From Takakia lepidozioides (taxonomy: Eukaryota; Streptophyta; Takakiopsida; Takakiales; Takakiaceae), in the NCBI GenBank assembly GCA_030704615.1, contig CM060733.1:68448001-68512000 (forward strand): DNA of 64,000 nt. The letters run 5' to 3'. How positions within the stretch are numbered: position 1 is the first letter of the stretch; every line of letters starts with the position of its first letter. The notes under the pieces are model-generated. The model saw only the letters and a list, made by a program, of their open reading frames with translations, was not told the DNA's origin and made no database searches. Of the stretch, positions 20,306 through 31,226 are shown in pieces. A program made the translations under genes and the position numbers.

Positions 20306-20761
20306 CTTGTATTCTGAAGGCACAGGGCTAAAGATTTGTTTGCACAATCAGCACAGTAGACATGCTTCAAATGCAATTCATGTGGATCAATAAAAACCCC
20401 ATTGTGCCCCTTTTTTGTTCTATTCTGTATCCATCGTTCCCAAAATGCGTCATTCCTCATTTCGTTTGGGATTGGGAGTGTGGGTGGATTTTGCAAGTGG
20501 CTGGTAGGCTGAAATGGGCCCCCATTGTACAGAGCAGTACCACCCTACCATTCGCGAAACATTGCCTTTCAATATGTAATTCTAAAAAACATTGCCGAAC
20601 CTCCTTCATCGGGAGGTCCTTCTCCCCCTATGACCGTGACACCCTAAACCCTATTCCTGCGGACACTCATTTCCGGAAAATAGTCCTGCTCATGTTTTTT
20701 TCGACACTTACGACTCTGCTCATGGCTCATGCCGCTCATGGCTCATGAAATAGCAGCCCCC
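20306..20761. other. Right end region of element 1
   Basis: No gene is seen. The last ~70 bp hold the inverted terminal repeat and two or three CTCATGGCTCATG subterminal repeats, mirroring the left end. Confidence 0.7.
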
Positions 20762-20769
20762 CTGTGATG

Positions 20770-21222
20770 CCTCAGAAGAAGCATTGGGAGCTGTGTAAGC
20801 CCAAAATATGACCACAGGAAACATAGATTCACCTGTGTACTATGCTAGCAGATTGTTGAACAGTGCGGAGTGGAACTATAGCACCACTGAAAAGAGAAGC
20901 TTTGGCAATTATTTATGCAGTTAAGAAATTCAGGCATTACCTATGGGGAAGGAAGTTTATGTTTTATGTGGATCATCAAGCTTTGATTTATTTGGTGAAC
21001 AAGCCTTTGATAAGTGGCAGGATAGCAAGATGGATGATAATCTTGCACGAGTTTGAATTCGAAGTTGTTTACAAGCCTGGCCATTTGCATCTTGTGGCAG
21101 ATCACTTGTCACGACTATCAACAAGAGAGGCCGTCATGGGAATAGACGACCAACTGCCTGATGCGAGTTTATTTGCAGTGGAGGTGCAGGGAAGTGCAGA
21201 TGATTGGTTAGATTGGCAATAG
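20770..21222 (+). pseudogene. Ty3/gypsy element A: RNase H
   Basis: This is the continuation of the reverse transcriptase interrupted at 8753. The conserved RNase H start (Asp-Ala-Ser) is rebuilt across the target duplication. Then come a broken stretch and an open frame with LKREALAIIYAVKKFRHYLW, 'FYVDHQAL', and VVYKPGHLHLVADHLSRL before a TAG at 21220-21222. These are the RNase H motifs of Ty3/gypsy polyproteins. Confidence 0.8.
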
Positions 21223-22458
21223 CCAATCAGATACTACCTTACTCATGGTTAGTGCCCACCCAGTTATGGGAGGGAATAGAGGAAGAAAATACCTATCAAG
21301 GCTTTACCCTACACTATGATAGGTGGCAGATTCTATAAGCTAGGACCTGATGGAGTTCTTAAACGATGCTTGTACCACCATGAAGTAAATAAAGTTTTGG
21401 AAGAAGCTCATAAAGGAGTGGCTGGAGGACATTTTGGAGAAGAGACTACCAGTAGAAAGATACTACTTGCAGGTTACTGGTGGCCTACATTGTTCAAGGA
21501 TGTACACAAGTATTGCAAGAGTTGTGATGAGTGTCAGAGGCTAGGACCTTTGCAAAGATCTGGGAAGATGACTTTGCATCCTACGATGCCTACTGAACCA
21601 TTTCAGAAATGGGGATTAGACTTTGTTGGACCAATTAATCCACCAGCCAGGAATACACAGAACAAGTATATAATCACAGCCATTGATTATACTACAAAGT
21701 GGGTGGAAGCTAAGGCTCTGAGGGACAACACAGCTAAGTCCACAACAAGGTTCATGTATGAGAACATACTCACAAGATTTGGCTATCCCCTGGAATTTAT
21801 CAGTGACCAAGGAAGTCACTTCATTAATGAGACCATCGAACTATTGACTAAAGAGTTCATGATTGTGCACAGGAAGAGTACAACCTATTACCCACAGGGC
21901 AATGGGCAGGCAGAGGCCGCCAACAAAATACTATGCACTATCTTGGCTAAGATAGTCAATGCAAATAGAACGGATTGGGATACAAAGCTATTGACAACTT
22001 TGTGGTCATACATGACTTCATATAAAGTCACCACTAAGTATACACCATTCCAATTAGTTTATGGTATGTAAGCTTTACTTCCAGTGGAATTCTTATTACC
22101 TACCATGAGAACTGAATGGGGAAGGAGAATGGAATTGGAGGATTCAATTAAAGTCAAGAAACATGAATTAGATCATGTGGAAGAAGTACGTGCTGATGCA
22201 GCAGATAACATGACTAGAATTCAGATGAAGAGGTAAAATCAGTTTGATGAAGGAAAATTGAAGACTTTTAAGACGGGAGATTTGGTATTGTGGTTATAGA
22301 AGAAGGGAAAGATTAAAGCTTCTAAGCTTAAGTCACCATGGAAATGACCTTATGTCATACAAAAGATGTATGATAACAACACAGCTATGTTACAAACCAT
22401 TAACAAAGAGATGCTTGGTAGAGTCAATGCCAATAAGTTGAAGGGATACAGTGGTATC
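21223..22458 (+). pseudogene. Ty3/gypsy element A: integrase
   Basis: The open section 21316-22071 has the HHCC zinc finger (H..H, then CKSCDECQ), the catalytic core with DFVGP, 'FISDQGSHF' and 'QGNGQAEAANK' (the D, D, E positions), and the end of the core near TPFQLVYGM. After a stop at 22069-22071 the C-terminal domain remains readable to about 22,458, with further stops (GDLVLWL then TAG). No chromodomain is visible. The element's 3' LTR is not identified. Confidence 0.82.
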
Positions 22459-22584
22459 CATGATAAACCATTGCAGCATGATTTGCATCTTGAAACACAG
22501 ATGCGGACACAGATCACACCGGTAACACCAACGGAGCATGAAGCACTTGTCGTAAAGCCGAATGTGTATGGCCTTAGCAGAAAA

Positions 22585-22700
22585 CACGGGTGACCGCACA
22601 GCCATCACAGCTTTACACAGCCTATCACAGCTCACCACAGTTTGACACAACCTGTCACAGCCCAACAGAGCCCACACAGGTTGCACAGTCCATAGGGTGA
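22585..22700. repeat. CACAGCC-type minisatellite after integrase
   Basis: Short CACAGCCTATCACAG-like units resemble those inside the LTR at 3155-3345 and lie at the expected 3' side of gypsy A. They may be what is left of an LTR or untranslated region. Confidence 0.65.
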
Positions 22701-22778
22701 GTGTCAGGTGGACGCGGGTTAACGTCAGAAAAGTGGCCGGTAAGTGTAAAGACAGTTTGGAAGTCAAACTCGGAGAAT

Positions 22779-23426
22779 ATGCCACGCGGACAGAGGGAGA
22801 CAGAAGAGTGTTTGAATTCAAACACGTGGCCTAAGGGGCAAAGCACTCCGCGTTGCATGTACTACAATAGCGGGTGTCATCACGTAAAAAGACAAATTGG
22901 GCCGTCGAAGTACCTACCCGGTACAGCAGCCGAAACTAATTACGGGGTCATTAATGCATCCAGGAAGCAGGTAATCGAACCCTTTACGCGTACAGCAAAG
23001 GGGGACCTTTGCCACATGTGCTGTCCCAGTGGGCATTCCAAGTGGGAATGTGAACAGATGGGGGTAAAATTTAGAAGTTATCCGATGAGGCAACAGCCAA
23101 TCAGGAACGTGAATTTCATACAAATGGTTCCCTCCAAGAAACAAGAACAAGAAATTAAAAAAATTATGAGCGGAAGAGTAGGGGTTGCTCCGAATAACCA
23201 GCGTCTCGACGGGAGGGGCAATCAAAGCTATAGCTTTGTAACTATGGCGGATATCACAGACTATACACTAGCATTACTTCTGACGCAGTGGCGCAAAGAC
23301 GGACGGGGTGAAAGTACATTCTCTCTCACTCACTATTTGCAAGCCCCACAGGCTTACACTCACTTACCCGTTCCATTCTGTGCCAACCATACTTTCATGC
23401 TTTACGCCCTGCAAGCTTTCCTATAG
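22779..23426 (+). CDS. ORF with CCHC zinc knuckle, downstream of integrase
   Basis: The frame is open from about 22,701; the first ATG is at 22,779 and the stop at 23,424-23,426. A clear CCHC knuckle, CHMCCPSGHSKWEC (C-x2-C-x4-H-x4-C), sits mid-protein, followed by a basic region. I find no other domain. Nucleic-acid binding is the reasonable inference. Its position after pol in gypsy A is unusual because gag, with its own knuckle, is already present upstream. It could be the gag of a different truncated element. Confidence 0.4.
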   Translation: MPRGQRETEECLNSNTWPKGQSTPRCMYYNSGCHHVKRQIGPSKYLPGTAAETNYGVINASRKQVIEPFTRTAKGDLCHMCCPSGHSKWECEQMGVKFRSYPMRQQPIRNVNFIQMVPSKKQEQEIKKIMSGRVGVAPNNQRLDGRGNQSYSFVTMADITDYTLALLLTQWRKDGRGESTFSLTHYLQAPQAYTHLPVPFCANHTFMLYALQAFL

Positions 23427-23459
23427 CTATTCCACACAAGGCCTTCTTGTTTGTCGGGG

Positions 23460-23891
23460 ATGAAGAGAATTAGGGGAATGGAGGATCTCAGGGTGAAGAG
23501 CACCACAATTCTACAGAAGCAGACAATTGCTACACCACAGGCAGTGCAGCTATTGAAGGAGTTGCGATTGGAAGGGCTGCTACGCAAAGAATGGTCCTTG
23601 CATCATCGGGGGTTCATGATTCAATTCATTCAGAACTTTGAATCTCCAACAGGAGTTACACAGGTGAGGGGAGTAGATATAGAGATTACTCCGCAGTACT
23701 TGCAGCAATTGTTTGAATTGCCATCTGGCCATGTGAATGTGGATGAGCATAGGGCAAGATTGCAGATAGGGGATTTGTTCCAAGAAACGAGTTTCTTTAA
23801 AACCCAGGGATACACCTGCACCAAGGCCGAGTACCCAGGGTTAAGGGAAGTTGGTCAAATACTGAACGTTCTGTTTGCCATGAAACAGAAC
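23460..23891 (+). pseudogene. Retroelement extra ORF, N-terminal part, cut by element 2
   Basis: The frame from ATG 23460 encodes about 144 residues. Its pattern 'GVDIEITPQYLQQLFELPSGHV' resembles the start of plant retroelement accessory ORFs, where a 'F+..I..LL.LP..G' motif is common. It is interrupted at 23,891 by the terminal repeat of the second MULE-like element; the few residues after that are transposon sequence. It may be the N-terminal half of the ORF type seen at 2040-2993. Confidence 0.45.
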
Positions 23892-24114
23892 GAGGTTAGC
23901 TATTTCATGAGCATGAGCGGCATGAGCGGAGTAGCAAGACAATCGGTTTTCATGAGCAGAAGTACAAATTTCGAAAATAAAAAACATTATAAAACATTAA
24001 TTTAATGGAATGTGTCAGAAAAAACAAATATATTATTCGGCACCTTGAAGGGGAAATTGTAGTTTTGAGAGTTGTGCTCATGATATTTCGTCTTCCGCTC
24101 ATGCCAATTCCCAG

Positions 24115-24530
24115 CGACATGTGCAAACATGGCGCCGAATTTCGCGGTAATAGGGTCCGTAACCGGAAAAAACCGCGACGTATTTCGCGGTAATAGGTCT
24201 CTCTGGCGAAAAATGGTGCCGAATTCCGCGGCTATAGGTCCCCTCATGACAGGTGTGTAAGCCCAAAATTTGGAAATGTGGCGCTGAATTTCGGTACATG
24301 GTGCCGGGGATTGCACAGATGTTGGGCAGTTCTGGGCCATGTAACTGGAAATTCGGCGCCATTTTTCCAGACATCGTTCCCGAGCATGTTCGGACTTAGC
24401 CAGTTTTTGGCCCAAAACAGGGAAATTCAGCGCCATTTTTCCTGACACAGGGGTACCAGTGCATGTTGGGACTTAGCCAGTATTCGGCCCAAAATAGAGA
24501 AATTCGCCATTTTTCCAGAAATGGCCCCAC
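24115..24530. repeat. Left subterminal AAATTCGG repeats of element 2
   Basis: Several half or imperfect palindromes of the type GAAATTCGGCGCC, TTTCGCGGTAATAGG and GGCGCCATTTTTCC lie near the left end. No gene is seen. Confidence 0.6.
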
Positions 24531-24661
24531 AACTGCTTCTGTTGGATGGAATATTGCCTCATTCCAGGAGTTTTGGGGTGCATTTCATTACACTGCAAAA
24601 AAAAATCTGATACATGAAAATGCAATTGAAAATATCCATATGGAGGATTCCCTTTGCCCCA

Positions 24662-27600
24662 TCAATGATTTCTGGAATCCCTAAGGAGGAGTTTGTGCAG
24701 CTCGTTCACGCTCAACGCCGATGCATGAATAAAGTCATCAATAGTCACGTTCATCCTCAACCTCTTCAGGTAAATGTAATACAGATGCTTGCACGGATAA
24801 TACTTTGAACCCTTCTTTGCTTCCATCAACGAGAAGTCCGTACAATTGCAAGTCGGCTCCACTCCAATCGTAATTGTGTATACATCGTCGCGTACAGCCG
24901 AGCCGGCCGTTGCCATCCGATAAACACGCCCAAGGCCGGGTGGAGGTACGTCCACGGAGCTCTGAATAGTGCAAGCCATCCCAAGAGCATTGGCAATCCG
25001 AGTCTCATTCAACTTGTTGGGAGGGTGTCGTCTCTTCACTCTTCCGAATCGCATTGTGGGATGTGCAGAATTGTCCAATCCGTCTCTACTGGACCGAGCA
25101 GTCTGCAATGGCTGGGTTTGAGGACCTGGAAATGCGTGGGTCGGGACATCTGTGCGTTGCACCATTCGAAATCCTGCTGCAGATAGAGCATCCGCCTCAT
25201 TCTGAGAGAGGCTGCAACCCGGTGCAACAGGCCAGACGCCCGGAGGCTCCGGCATTCCCTGAATCCCGTACTTGGGCTTGCCAAATACACAGGTCATTAT
25301 GTCATGCCTACAGAACCAAAACGTCTGCGTTGTGGCGTGAGCAAATGTGGGAGTCAAAAATCTGCCGCTGAAACAAGGTGCAGGTATAACACCGTGTGGG
25401 TTCCTCCGAATCATCTCACCACGGCGTGCTCTCGTATCCACCCGAATGGCGCAGCACTTCCCTCGAAATGCCGGCAATGTCCTTGCAATTCTCCACTGTG
25501 ACTCCGACACTCTTGTCTCCACAATGGGTATGTTGTACTGCGTTACCACAGATGGCTCGTTATGTTCCTCGGGCACGTGCCCTGTGCTCAAAGGAGATGG
25601 CGATCTTGAACATGCAAGACTTGCGGTGCTCAACGAGACCTCCTCGGGCAACATCACGGGACCACGAGGGAGCGTGCGAATATTCTTGTCAGCTCGCCAT
25701 GAATCCTCTTCCCCGCCAGGTGCCTCGTCAAGTCTTCGTCTCACTGGACGGGTATGAACATCTCCTTCCAAATGTTGGCCTCTTCAAAGCAATGGTGTGT
25801 CCCGAAGGCCCTCTCGCAAGGCCGCCGCCCACTTCCGAGGATTCTTCGATCTGGAGGCAGTCCGCATCAGCATTTCCTGCCTGTCCGGCCCCAAGCCCCA
25901 CTGTTTCCCTTTCAAGAACTCGTTGTACCTGCATTGCTACATAATTGACCTCACAATGTCCTCCGTTGTGGCAACGGGACGCGAATTCGTGCAACTCACC
26001 TCCCGCATATAGTCGTCGAACTGGAGGAAACGATAATGCCACCATGCTAGCCAACTAACCATTGCTCCCTCGTCTGATTTCCTTACAGCACCTGACGATG
26101 TCCACCAAGCCCGTATACATGCAAACTGTGTCTCTGCATCATCCAAGGTGGGAGCGCGCTTCCACGCAAGACACATGGAACGGTGCTCCTCTCTGAAATC
26201 TGGCACCACGAGCCTGGTTGTGTACTGCCCTTCAGATGGCAGCCCAATTTGCTTGTGCGTTGTCCGCCATGAAACCACGGAAATTGGGAGGGGGCAATCC
26301 CGCCTTGGCCATCTGCTCGTTTATTCCCTACAAAGAAGCATCTCCGATTGTGTGTCCTCTCCTTTCATCTCACAAATAACAATTGTCATTAGCATCCTGC
26401 AGTGGGTGTCGTAGACATGTGCACCCATTGTCACCCACTGGTGATTTGTAATTCGCTTGATATGGTCGAACATGACCCAACTGTTTGACAAGTCCCCACT
26501 CGTCATCTTGTCGACCAGTTCGACGCCGCTGCCAGGTCCACACGTGGACATTTTGAATACGAAACAACGATCTGCCTCAGTCCCTTGTCCTGGAAACCTA
26601 CTTCCATGAATGTACTCATATCCACATCGTCGCTTCACCTCCAGAATGGAGTGCATATCCGAGCCACGCCCAATTTTCTGTTTGCATGAGACAATGTGGT
26701 TTCGGACATTCGGTGAACATACGTGGGACACCAACTCCAGCAATGCCTCCATTTCCTTCTCATCGAGAGAAACTCTATCGGAGCCGTCTTCCGACATAAT
26801 TCTGGCCAATGCCATCTTATGGGCGGCTTGGAGCTGTATCTGTTTGGGTTGGGCACCCGGTCTCAACTTAACCTCCTCCTGAACGAGCTGCTCTGCCTCG
26901 TGGGTAGCCTCCCGCGAGTTCCCCCTCGCCAATTTGTGACAATGGGAACCAACGTGTATGCAAGCTCGGGTGAGGTCAGGGAAACGGTGCAACACATAGA
27001 ACTGCTTGGCATTACAAACAGACATGCAGTGTGGTGGTTCTTTGCAATGCGCACACTTAAATGTGGAGTTCGAAACCTTCTCCTGAGCTCGAAATGGTTG
27101 ATGAGTTGTGCCTGTCCAATCGGTCTCGTTCCTGTGACCTCTGGATTTAAAATGGAAGCAAGTTGGGGAGAAACACCGCAACGCGCCCGCACAAACAACG
27201 TAGCGCACCCGCACACCATCGAGCATCTTCATGCTGGTGGTTTTGGTGACGCACCAAGGATGACCATCATGTTTTCTATCCATATCTGTCAACATTCCGG
27301 ACGCCCTCGAGTAGTCCGTCCGAGGAGGGAACTCAAAGAAGATATTACCGTCGACGTCTGCGGGAAGGCATGTAACCGATTTAATTGCGAACTTGCTGTA
27401 GTCCAGCCCGGCCAGCTCCGAGCGGTGTCCCTCCATGTGAAGCCCTCGCAGAATTTCAAGAATAGATCGAACTGCGGTGCTCGTGCTGGGAATATGACTC
27501 CCTCGTCCACTGACGTCCATTGAGGACTTGCCTGATCTCCAGGACGACCTCGGAACTTCCATGACCTCGTCTGAGTCGGACAAGTTGTGAACAACCCGGT

Positions 27601-28009
27601 TCTCGCTCGTCTTCATGGATGGGTTCGGCTCTGGATTTACTTCGTTGCGGACTTCTCTCTTTGAGGTAGCCACTCTCTGATTCGCGGATTGTTTCGTGGA
27701 AGGCGCCAGGATAAAAGGTGCATTTGGCGGGCAAATGAAGTCCCCAACAGCCCTGTATATGACGCTGTCCGATGGTGGAACTTGCCATTCCCTGCCATCG
27801 CCGAAATCATCGTGGAGCACAACAATACTCTCGACAACAACGCCGTTTGAGTCCTTCCTTTCCTCCTCCAAAAAAACCGACCCCGGTTTCAGGTGGTATC
27901 GAACGCACAGATATTTCTCCATCACCCGGCAGATGTCCCCTCTGCACGGAAATGAAGCTCTATGCTCGTGAGGAGGGCAGTACACTGTAGCGCTTGGGTT
28001 TTCCGCCAT
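24662..28009 (-). pseudogene. Mutator-like (MULE) transposase of element 2
   Basis: The best preserved copy. From ATG 28009 (or 28024) an open frame of more than 560 codons covers the N-terminus, the Cys/His region after HDGHPWCVTKT (CFSPTC, CAHCKEPPHC, HVGSHCH) and the first catalytic Asp (GAHVYD). A stop and frame change near 26,320 hit the second Asp block (MADNAQANW is present in another frame near 26,260). The exon that holds the catalytic Glu in element 1 is missing: the GTGAGT donor is followed directly by TTEDI-type sequence. The last 369 codons, to 24,662, carry the SWIM finger, CNCTDF...CKHLYYIYLKR. It cannot encode an active enzyme. Confidence 0.82.
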
Positions 28010-28079
28010 GGGAGATGTGCACACAAGACTGCCAGGATGGCGTGCGGGAAAGCTCCCTGGTAGAAGGGGGATGCAGCGA

Positions 28080-29120
28080 TGGGAAGGAATGCGGTGCCGA
28101 TTTGTCCGAGCGACGAAGCCTGATCCAAATCCAGGGAGCCAACTATCTCAAAAATCCACAGTCAGAGTGTTAATGAACCTTGTCTCAAGAATGCGGCCCC
28201 TGGTCTTTGCGCAATAACTGCCAACGGTATGCAGTCAGAAAGTGGGGGGCCGTCCGGATGATGTCGGCTGAAGGGGAGAAGCCGGCACCGTGCCGTCACA
28301 TTACTACCCCCGGATGAAAATTCGGCACCGAATATCCAGCAGGGGCCGCACGTATGAAGTCGCCTCGGGCAGAGAGACCGGAAGCTGTCCGACAGAGAAC
28401 AACCCCCGGATGGAAATTCAGCGCCGAATTTCCATTCGGATCCCCCCAAAGGAAGTCGTGTCGGGGGGTCAGGCCGAAAACTGGCCGACATAAAAACCTC
28501 CCCGGATGGAAAAACGGCGCCGAATTTCCATCCGAGGCCGTTCGGATGCAGTCGGCTCGGGGGAAAGGCCGACACCTGGCCCTCACATTACAACCCCCGG
28601 ACGGAAATTCGGCACCGAATATCCAACAGTGGAAGCCCGGATGAAGTCGCCTCGGGCATAGAGGCCGACGCGTGTTTGACAGAGAGCATCCCCTGGATGG
28701 AGATTCGGCACCGAATTTCCATCCGGGCCCCCCCAAACGAAGTCATGTCGGGGGGCAGGCCGAAAACTGGCCGACATAAAAACCTCCCCAGATGGGAAAA
28801 CGGCGCCGAATTTCCATCCGGGGCCGTTCCGATGCAGTCGGGGAGGGGGGAGAGGCCGGCACCTGGCCGTCACATTTCAACCCCCGGACGGAAATTCGGC
28901 ACCGAATATCCAACAGGTGACGCCCGGACGAAGTCGCCTCGGGCATAGAGGCCGGCACCTATCCGACAGAGACTATCCCCCGGATGGAAATTCGCCGCCG
29001 AATTTCCATCCGGGCCCCCTCAAAGGAAGTCCGGTCGGGTGGTGAGGCCCAAAACTGGACGATATAAAAACCTCCCAGGATGGAAAAACGGCGCCGAATT
29101 TCCGTCCGAGGCCGTTCGGA
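28080..29120. repeat. 96-bp phased palindrome array of element 2
   Basis: Palindromes of the type AAATTCGGCACCGAAT or AAACGGCGCCGAATTT start near 28319, 28414, 28510, 28605, 28699, 28797, 28892, 28988 and 29085, a spacing of 94-98 bp. Three spacer types alternate, giving a higher-order unit of about 289 bp repeated three times (compare the CACCGAATATCCA copies near 28,325, 28,614 and 28,903). Confidence 0.9.
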
Positions 29121-29269
29121 TTTCCCTTTAGCAGTCAAGGATTCCATGAAAAACGTGTCTAAAAGTGGACTTCAGCCAAAAAACTAACAGTTTACTTTGT
29201 TTTTCTCCGAAAAACCAAGCGGCCACGCTCAGAATTACCTGCAGGAAGGTAATTCGGCGCTTCGACTTA

Positions 29270-29625
29270 CCTGGCGAATGGAAATTCGGCGCCGAATTTC
29301 CATCTGCCAGCGATCCGAGTTTCCTGCTGGATGGAAATTCGGCGCCGAATTTCCATCCGCCAACGATCCGAGTTACCTGCTAGATGGAAATCCGACGCCG
29401 GATTTCCATCCATCCGGCTCCGAATTACCTGCGTGGCAGAAATTTCGCGCGCCGCCCTACCTGGCAGGATGGAAATCCGGCGCCGGATTTCCATCCATCC
29501 GGCTCCGAATTACCTGCGTGGCAGAAATTTCGCGCGCCGCCCTACCTGGCAGGATGGAAATCCGGCGCCGGATTTCCATCCATCCGCTCCGAATTACCTG
29601 CGTGATGGAAATTTTGTGCGCCGCC
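29270..29625. repeat. 53-bp and 85-bp palindrome array of element 2
   Basis: Three GGAAATTCGGCGCCGAAT-type palindromes start at 29282, 29335 and 29388, exactly 53 bp apart as in element 1. Further copies with arm GGAAATCCGGCGCCGG start at 29473 and 29558, 85 bp apart, with a repeated spacer containing CCGAATTACCTGCGTGG. Confidence 0.88.
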
Positions 29626-29795
29626 GTACCTGGCGGATGGGCATTGAATGTCCACCGCCGTCCATTTTTATTTGGGCTGGCGACACATGGCTTCCTCGAT
29701 ATGTACCCTAAATCTGATGCTAATCTTGGATTAACTTCTATTCGAGGCATGTACCCCAAAAAACTGAGATCTTTTTCCATTTTGGCTGGGACTTA

Positions 29796-30088
29796 TGCCG
29801 CCTGAAGGGCGTGGCTCTCCTGAGAGAGACCTCACATCCAGACCGCGGCGGAAGTTGAAAGCTTTGTACTACGGACGATGGCCAATCTCTCGCATGGCCA
29901 AACTTAAGCTCCAACAGGAGATTCCAGTGTCTTGCTCACAACCCGCGCCAACTGAAGCCGAGTACTCTCAGGCAAGCCACTTCTGCTTTCGCTTTGTTCG
30001 CTTTTGCCTTTGCTTTCGCTTTCGCTTTGTTGTTTCGCTTTGTTTTTTCATCTTCATCCTGGCATCGCTGGAAGCATGTCATTCTTAG
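29796..30088 (+). pseudogene. Truncated methyltransferase-like ORF start, element 2
   Basis: The frame begins MPPEGRG and contains RRKLKALYYGRWPISRMAKL, followed by LQQEIPVS. This corresponds to RRKLRKLYFGRRPMPKGRKQ and LQEEIVIS in element 1, so it is the same gene's first exon. After about 60 codons it enters a CTTTCGCTTT-type low-complexity run and a stop. The methyltransferase motifs are not present downstream. Confidence 0.5.
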
Positions 30089-30089
30089 G

Positions 30090-31138
30090 CATTGGTTGGA
30101 TTTGTTTTCATTGTTGTTCCATGGCACTCCATACTTCCTAAACTTGTTTTGTTTTCATTGTTGTTCCACGATTGTTGCTATGGTGGTTACGCTGCTCGTT
30201 GCGATGCTGGTTTTGGCACCGATGTTGGTTCTGACGATTTTGGGAATGACAGAGTGACGACGAGCCCGGCACGCTGGTGGTATCATTGACCGCTCCAACT
30301 CATCGCATGTTTGAATCGCCCAACTTGGGGCGAGAGGGCAAACTTCAACCTTTTGTTGGTGGACGGGAGGACCTGCAGCGAGGGTACGACAGAATAGGCA
30401 TTGGGGAGGTTGGTGCAGGCGGCATGGCAGGTGAAGGGCGTGAGGACGTGAGGACAGCAGATCCGGCAATGGGGTCAGAAAGAAGCTTTTTGGACTCCCC
30501 TCACTACTTCTCCTCTGCATATGAGCAAGCAGACCAGAACATCCAAACTCAATTGCAAGACTGAGTAGAACATCTCAACCGGCAACCAGCAACTGAACTG
30601 CTCAGAAACACATTCAAATTGAAGTTGGAACACGGAGGGAGACAACCTAGGATGGAAACATAACGGAACCCTTAATGTCAATGATACATGGAACATACAG
30701 TACTAACATTCAACATGTCAGACAAAAACTCCATGGGTTGCCTTCGAACATAAGACCGAGAAACATGAATGGCCAACACTCCATTTGCTTGCTCATTTTC
30801 TTCTGTGTAAAATTGCATGTGAACCTGCACACCTACATGTACAAAGAAACCATCACTGTCATAACAACATATCACGAGCTCAAACTAATTACAGCTGCTT
30901 TGTGCCCAACTCAATGCAGTCTTAGGTGAATAAGCATCTTGATACTTTTCTAGCTGCTTTACGTTTGAACATGCAGTGTTTGCCAAAACATGGCGTCGAG
31001 TGCTGCCTATAGGTCAAGAATTCCATTTGGTGTACTTACAAGACATCATCCATGAAACAGTCTGCTGGAAAGGTGGTGGAGTCCTGGTGATGAACATGTG
31101 GTAGGACCTCATAAGAAAAAATAGCAATGGGTATCTAC
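30090..31138. other. Transition from element 2 to host sequence
   Basis: A + strand open frame near 30,277-30,564 (ending LQTQLQD-like residues) and a minus frame near 30,678-30,875 are present, but neither has a recognisable domain. The junction between transposon and host DNA lies somewhere here. Confidence 0.35.
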
Positions 31139-31226
31139 CTCTGGTAATAGTTGTGATCCCAGGAAGCACTTTGTCAAGGTCATTACTGTCCAGCATATCC
31201 TTGAATGTAGGATACCAATCTGTGGC
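31139..31226 (-). CDS. Putative exon, possibly of the same oxidoreductase
   Basis: The stretch is bounded by a good acceptor (TTATGTTGCAG) and donor (AGAG|GTAGAT) on the minus strand and encodes ATDWYPTFKDMLDSNDLDKV then LPGITTI. It lies about 450 bp downstream of an oxidoreductase exon in the same orientation. In the quinone-oxidoreductase family a GFW-x-[TS]DW segment follows the nucleotide-binding fold, which would fit, but the intervening ~40 residues were not found. Membership is inference. Confidence 0.35.

Larger units (their letters stand above)
8754..20761. mobile_element. 12-kb MULE-like DNA transposon (element 1)
   Basis: The element has inverted ends GAGGTTTACTATTTCATGAG (left) and, as reverse complement, GGGGGCTGCTATTTCATGAG (right). 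Degenerate subterminal repeats of CATGAGCC and GCGGCATGAGC follow for about 60 bp. It is flanked by the 8-bp duplication CTGTGATG and sits in the RNase H of gypsy A. An 8-bp duplication is compatible with Mutator-like elements (usually 8-11 bp) and hAT; the transposase inside is Mutator-like. Contents from left to right: transposase (-), a 53-bp palindrome array, a methyltransferase-like gene (+), a second palindrome cluster, and two divergent paralogues (-, +). Confidence 0.88.
23892..30090. mobile_element. Second MULE-like transposon (element 2), right-truncated
   Basis: The left end GAGGTTAGCTATTTCATGAG matches the left end of element 1, followed by CATGAGCGGCATGAGCGG subterminal repeats. 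Order and orientation also match: transposase (-), palindrome array, then a + strand ORF whose N-terminus parallels the methyltransferase-like ORF of element 1. The second half of that gene, the P1/P2 pair and the right terminal repeat are missing, and no matching right end was found, so the right boundary (about 30.1 kb) is approximate. The 8 bp before the left end, AACAGAAC, would be the target duplication but its partner is not found. Confidence 0.75.

Noticed and set aside
28160-28960. Long Gly/Phe/Ser-rich minus-strand frames (WKFGAEFPSGG repeats)
   Set aside because: They are reading frames through the 96-bp palindrome array and occur on both strands.
29980-30050. Membrane protein segment (Phe/Val/Leu/Cys-rich) in the + frame
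   Set aside because: It is encoded by a CTTTCGCTTT low-complexity run after the homologous part of the ORF ends.
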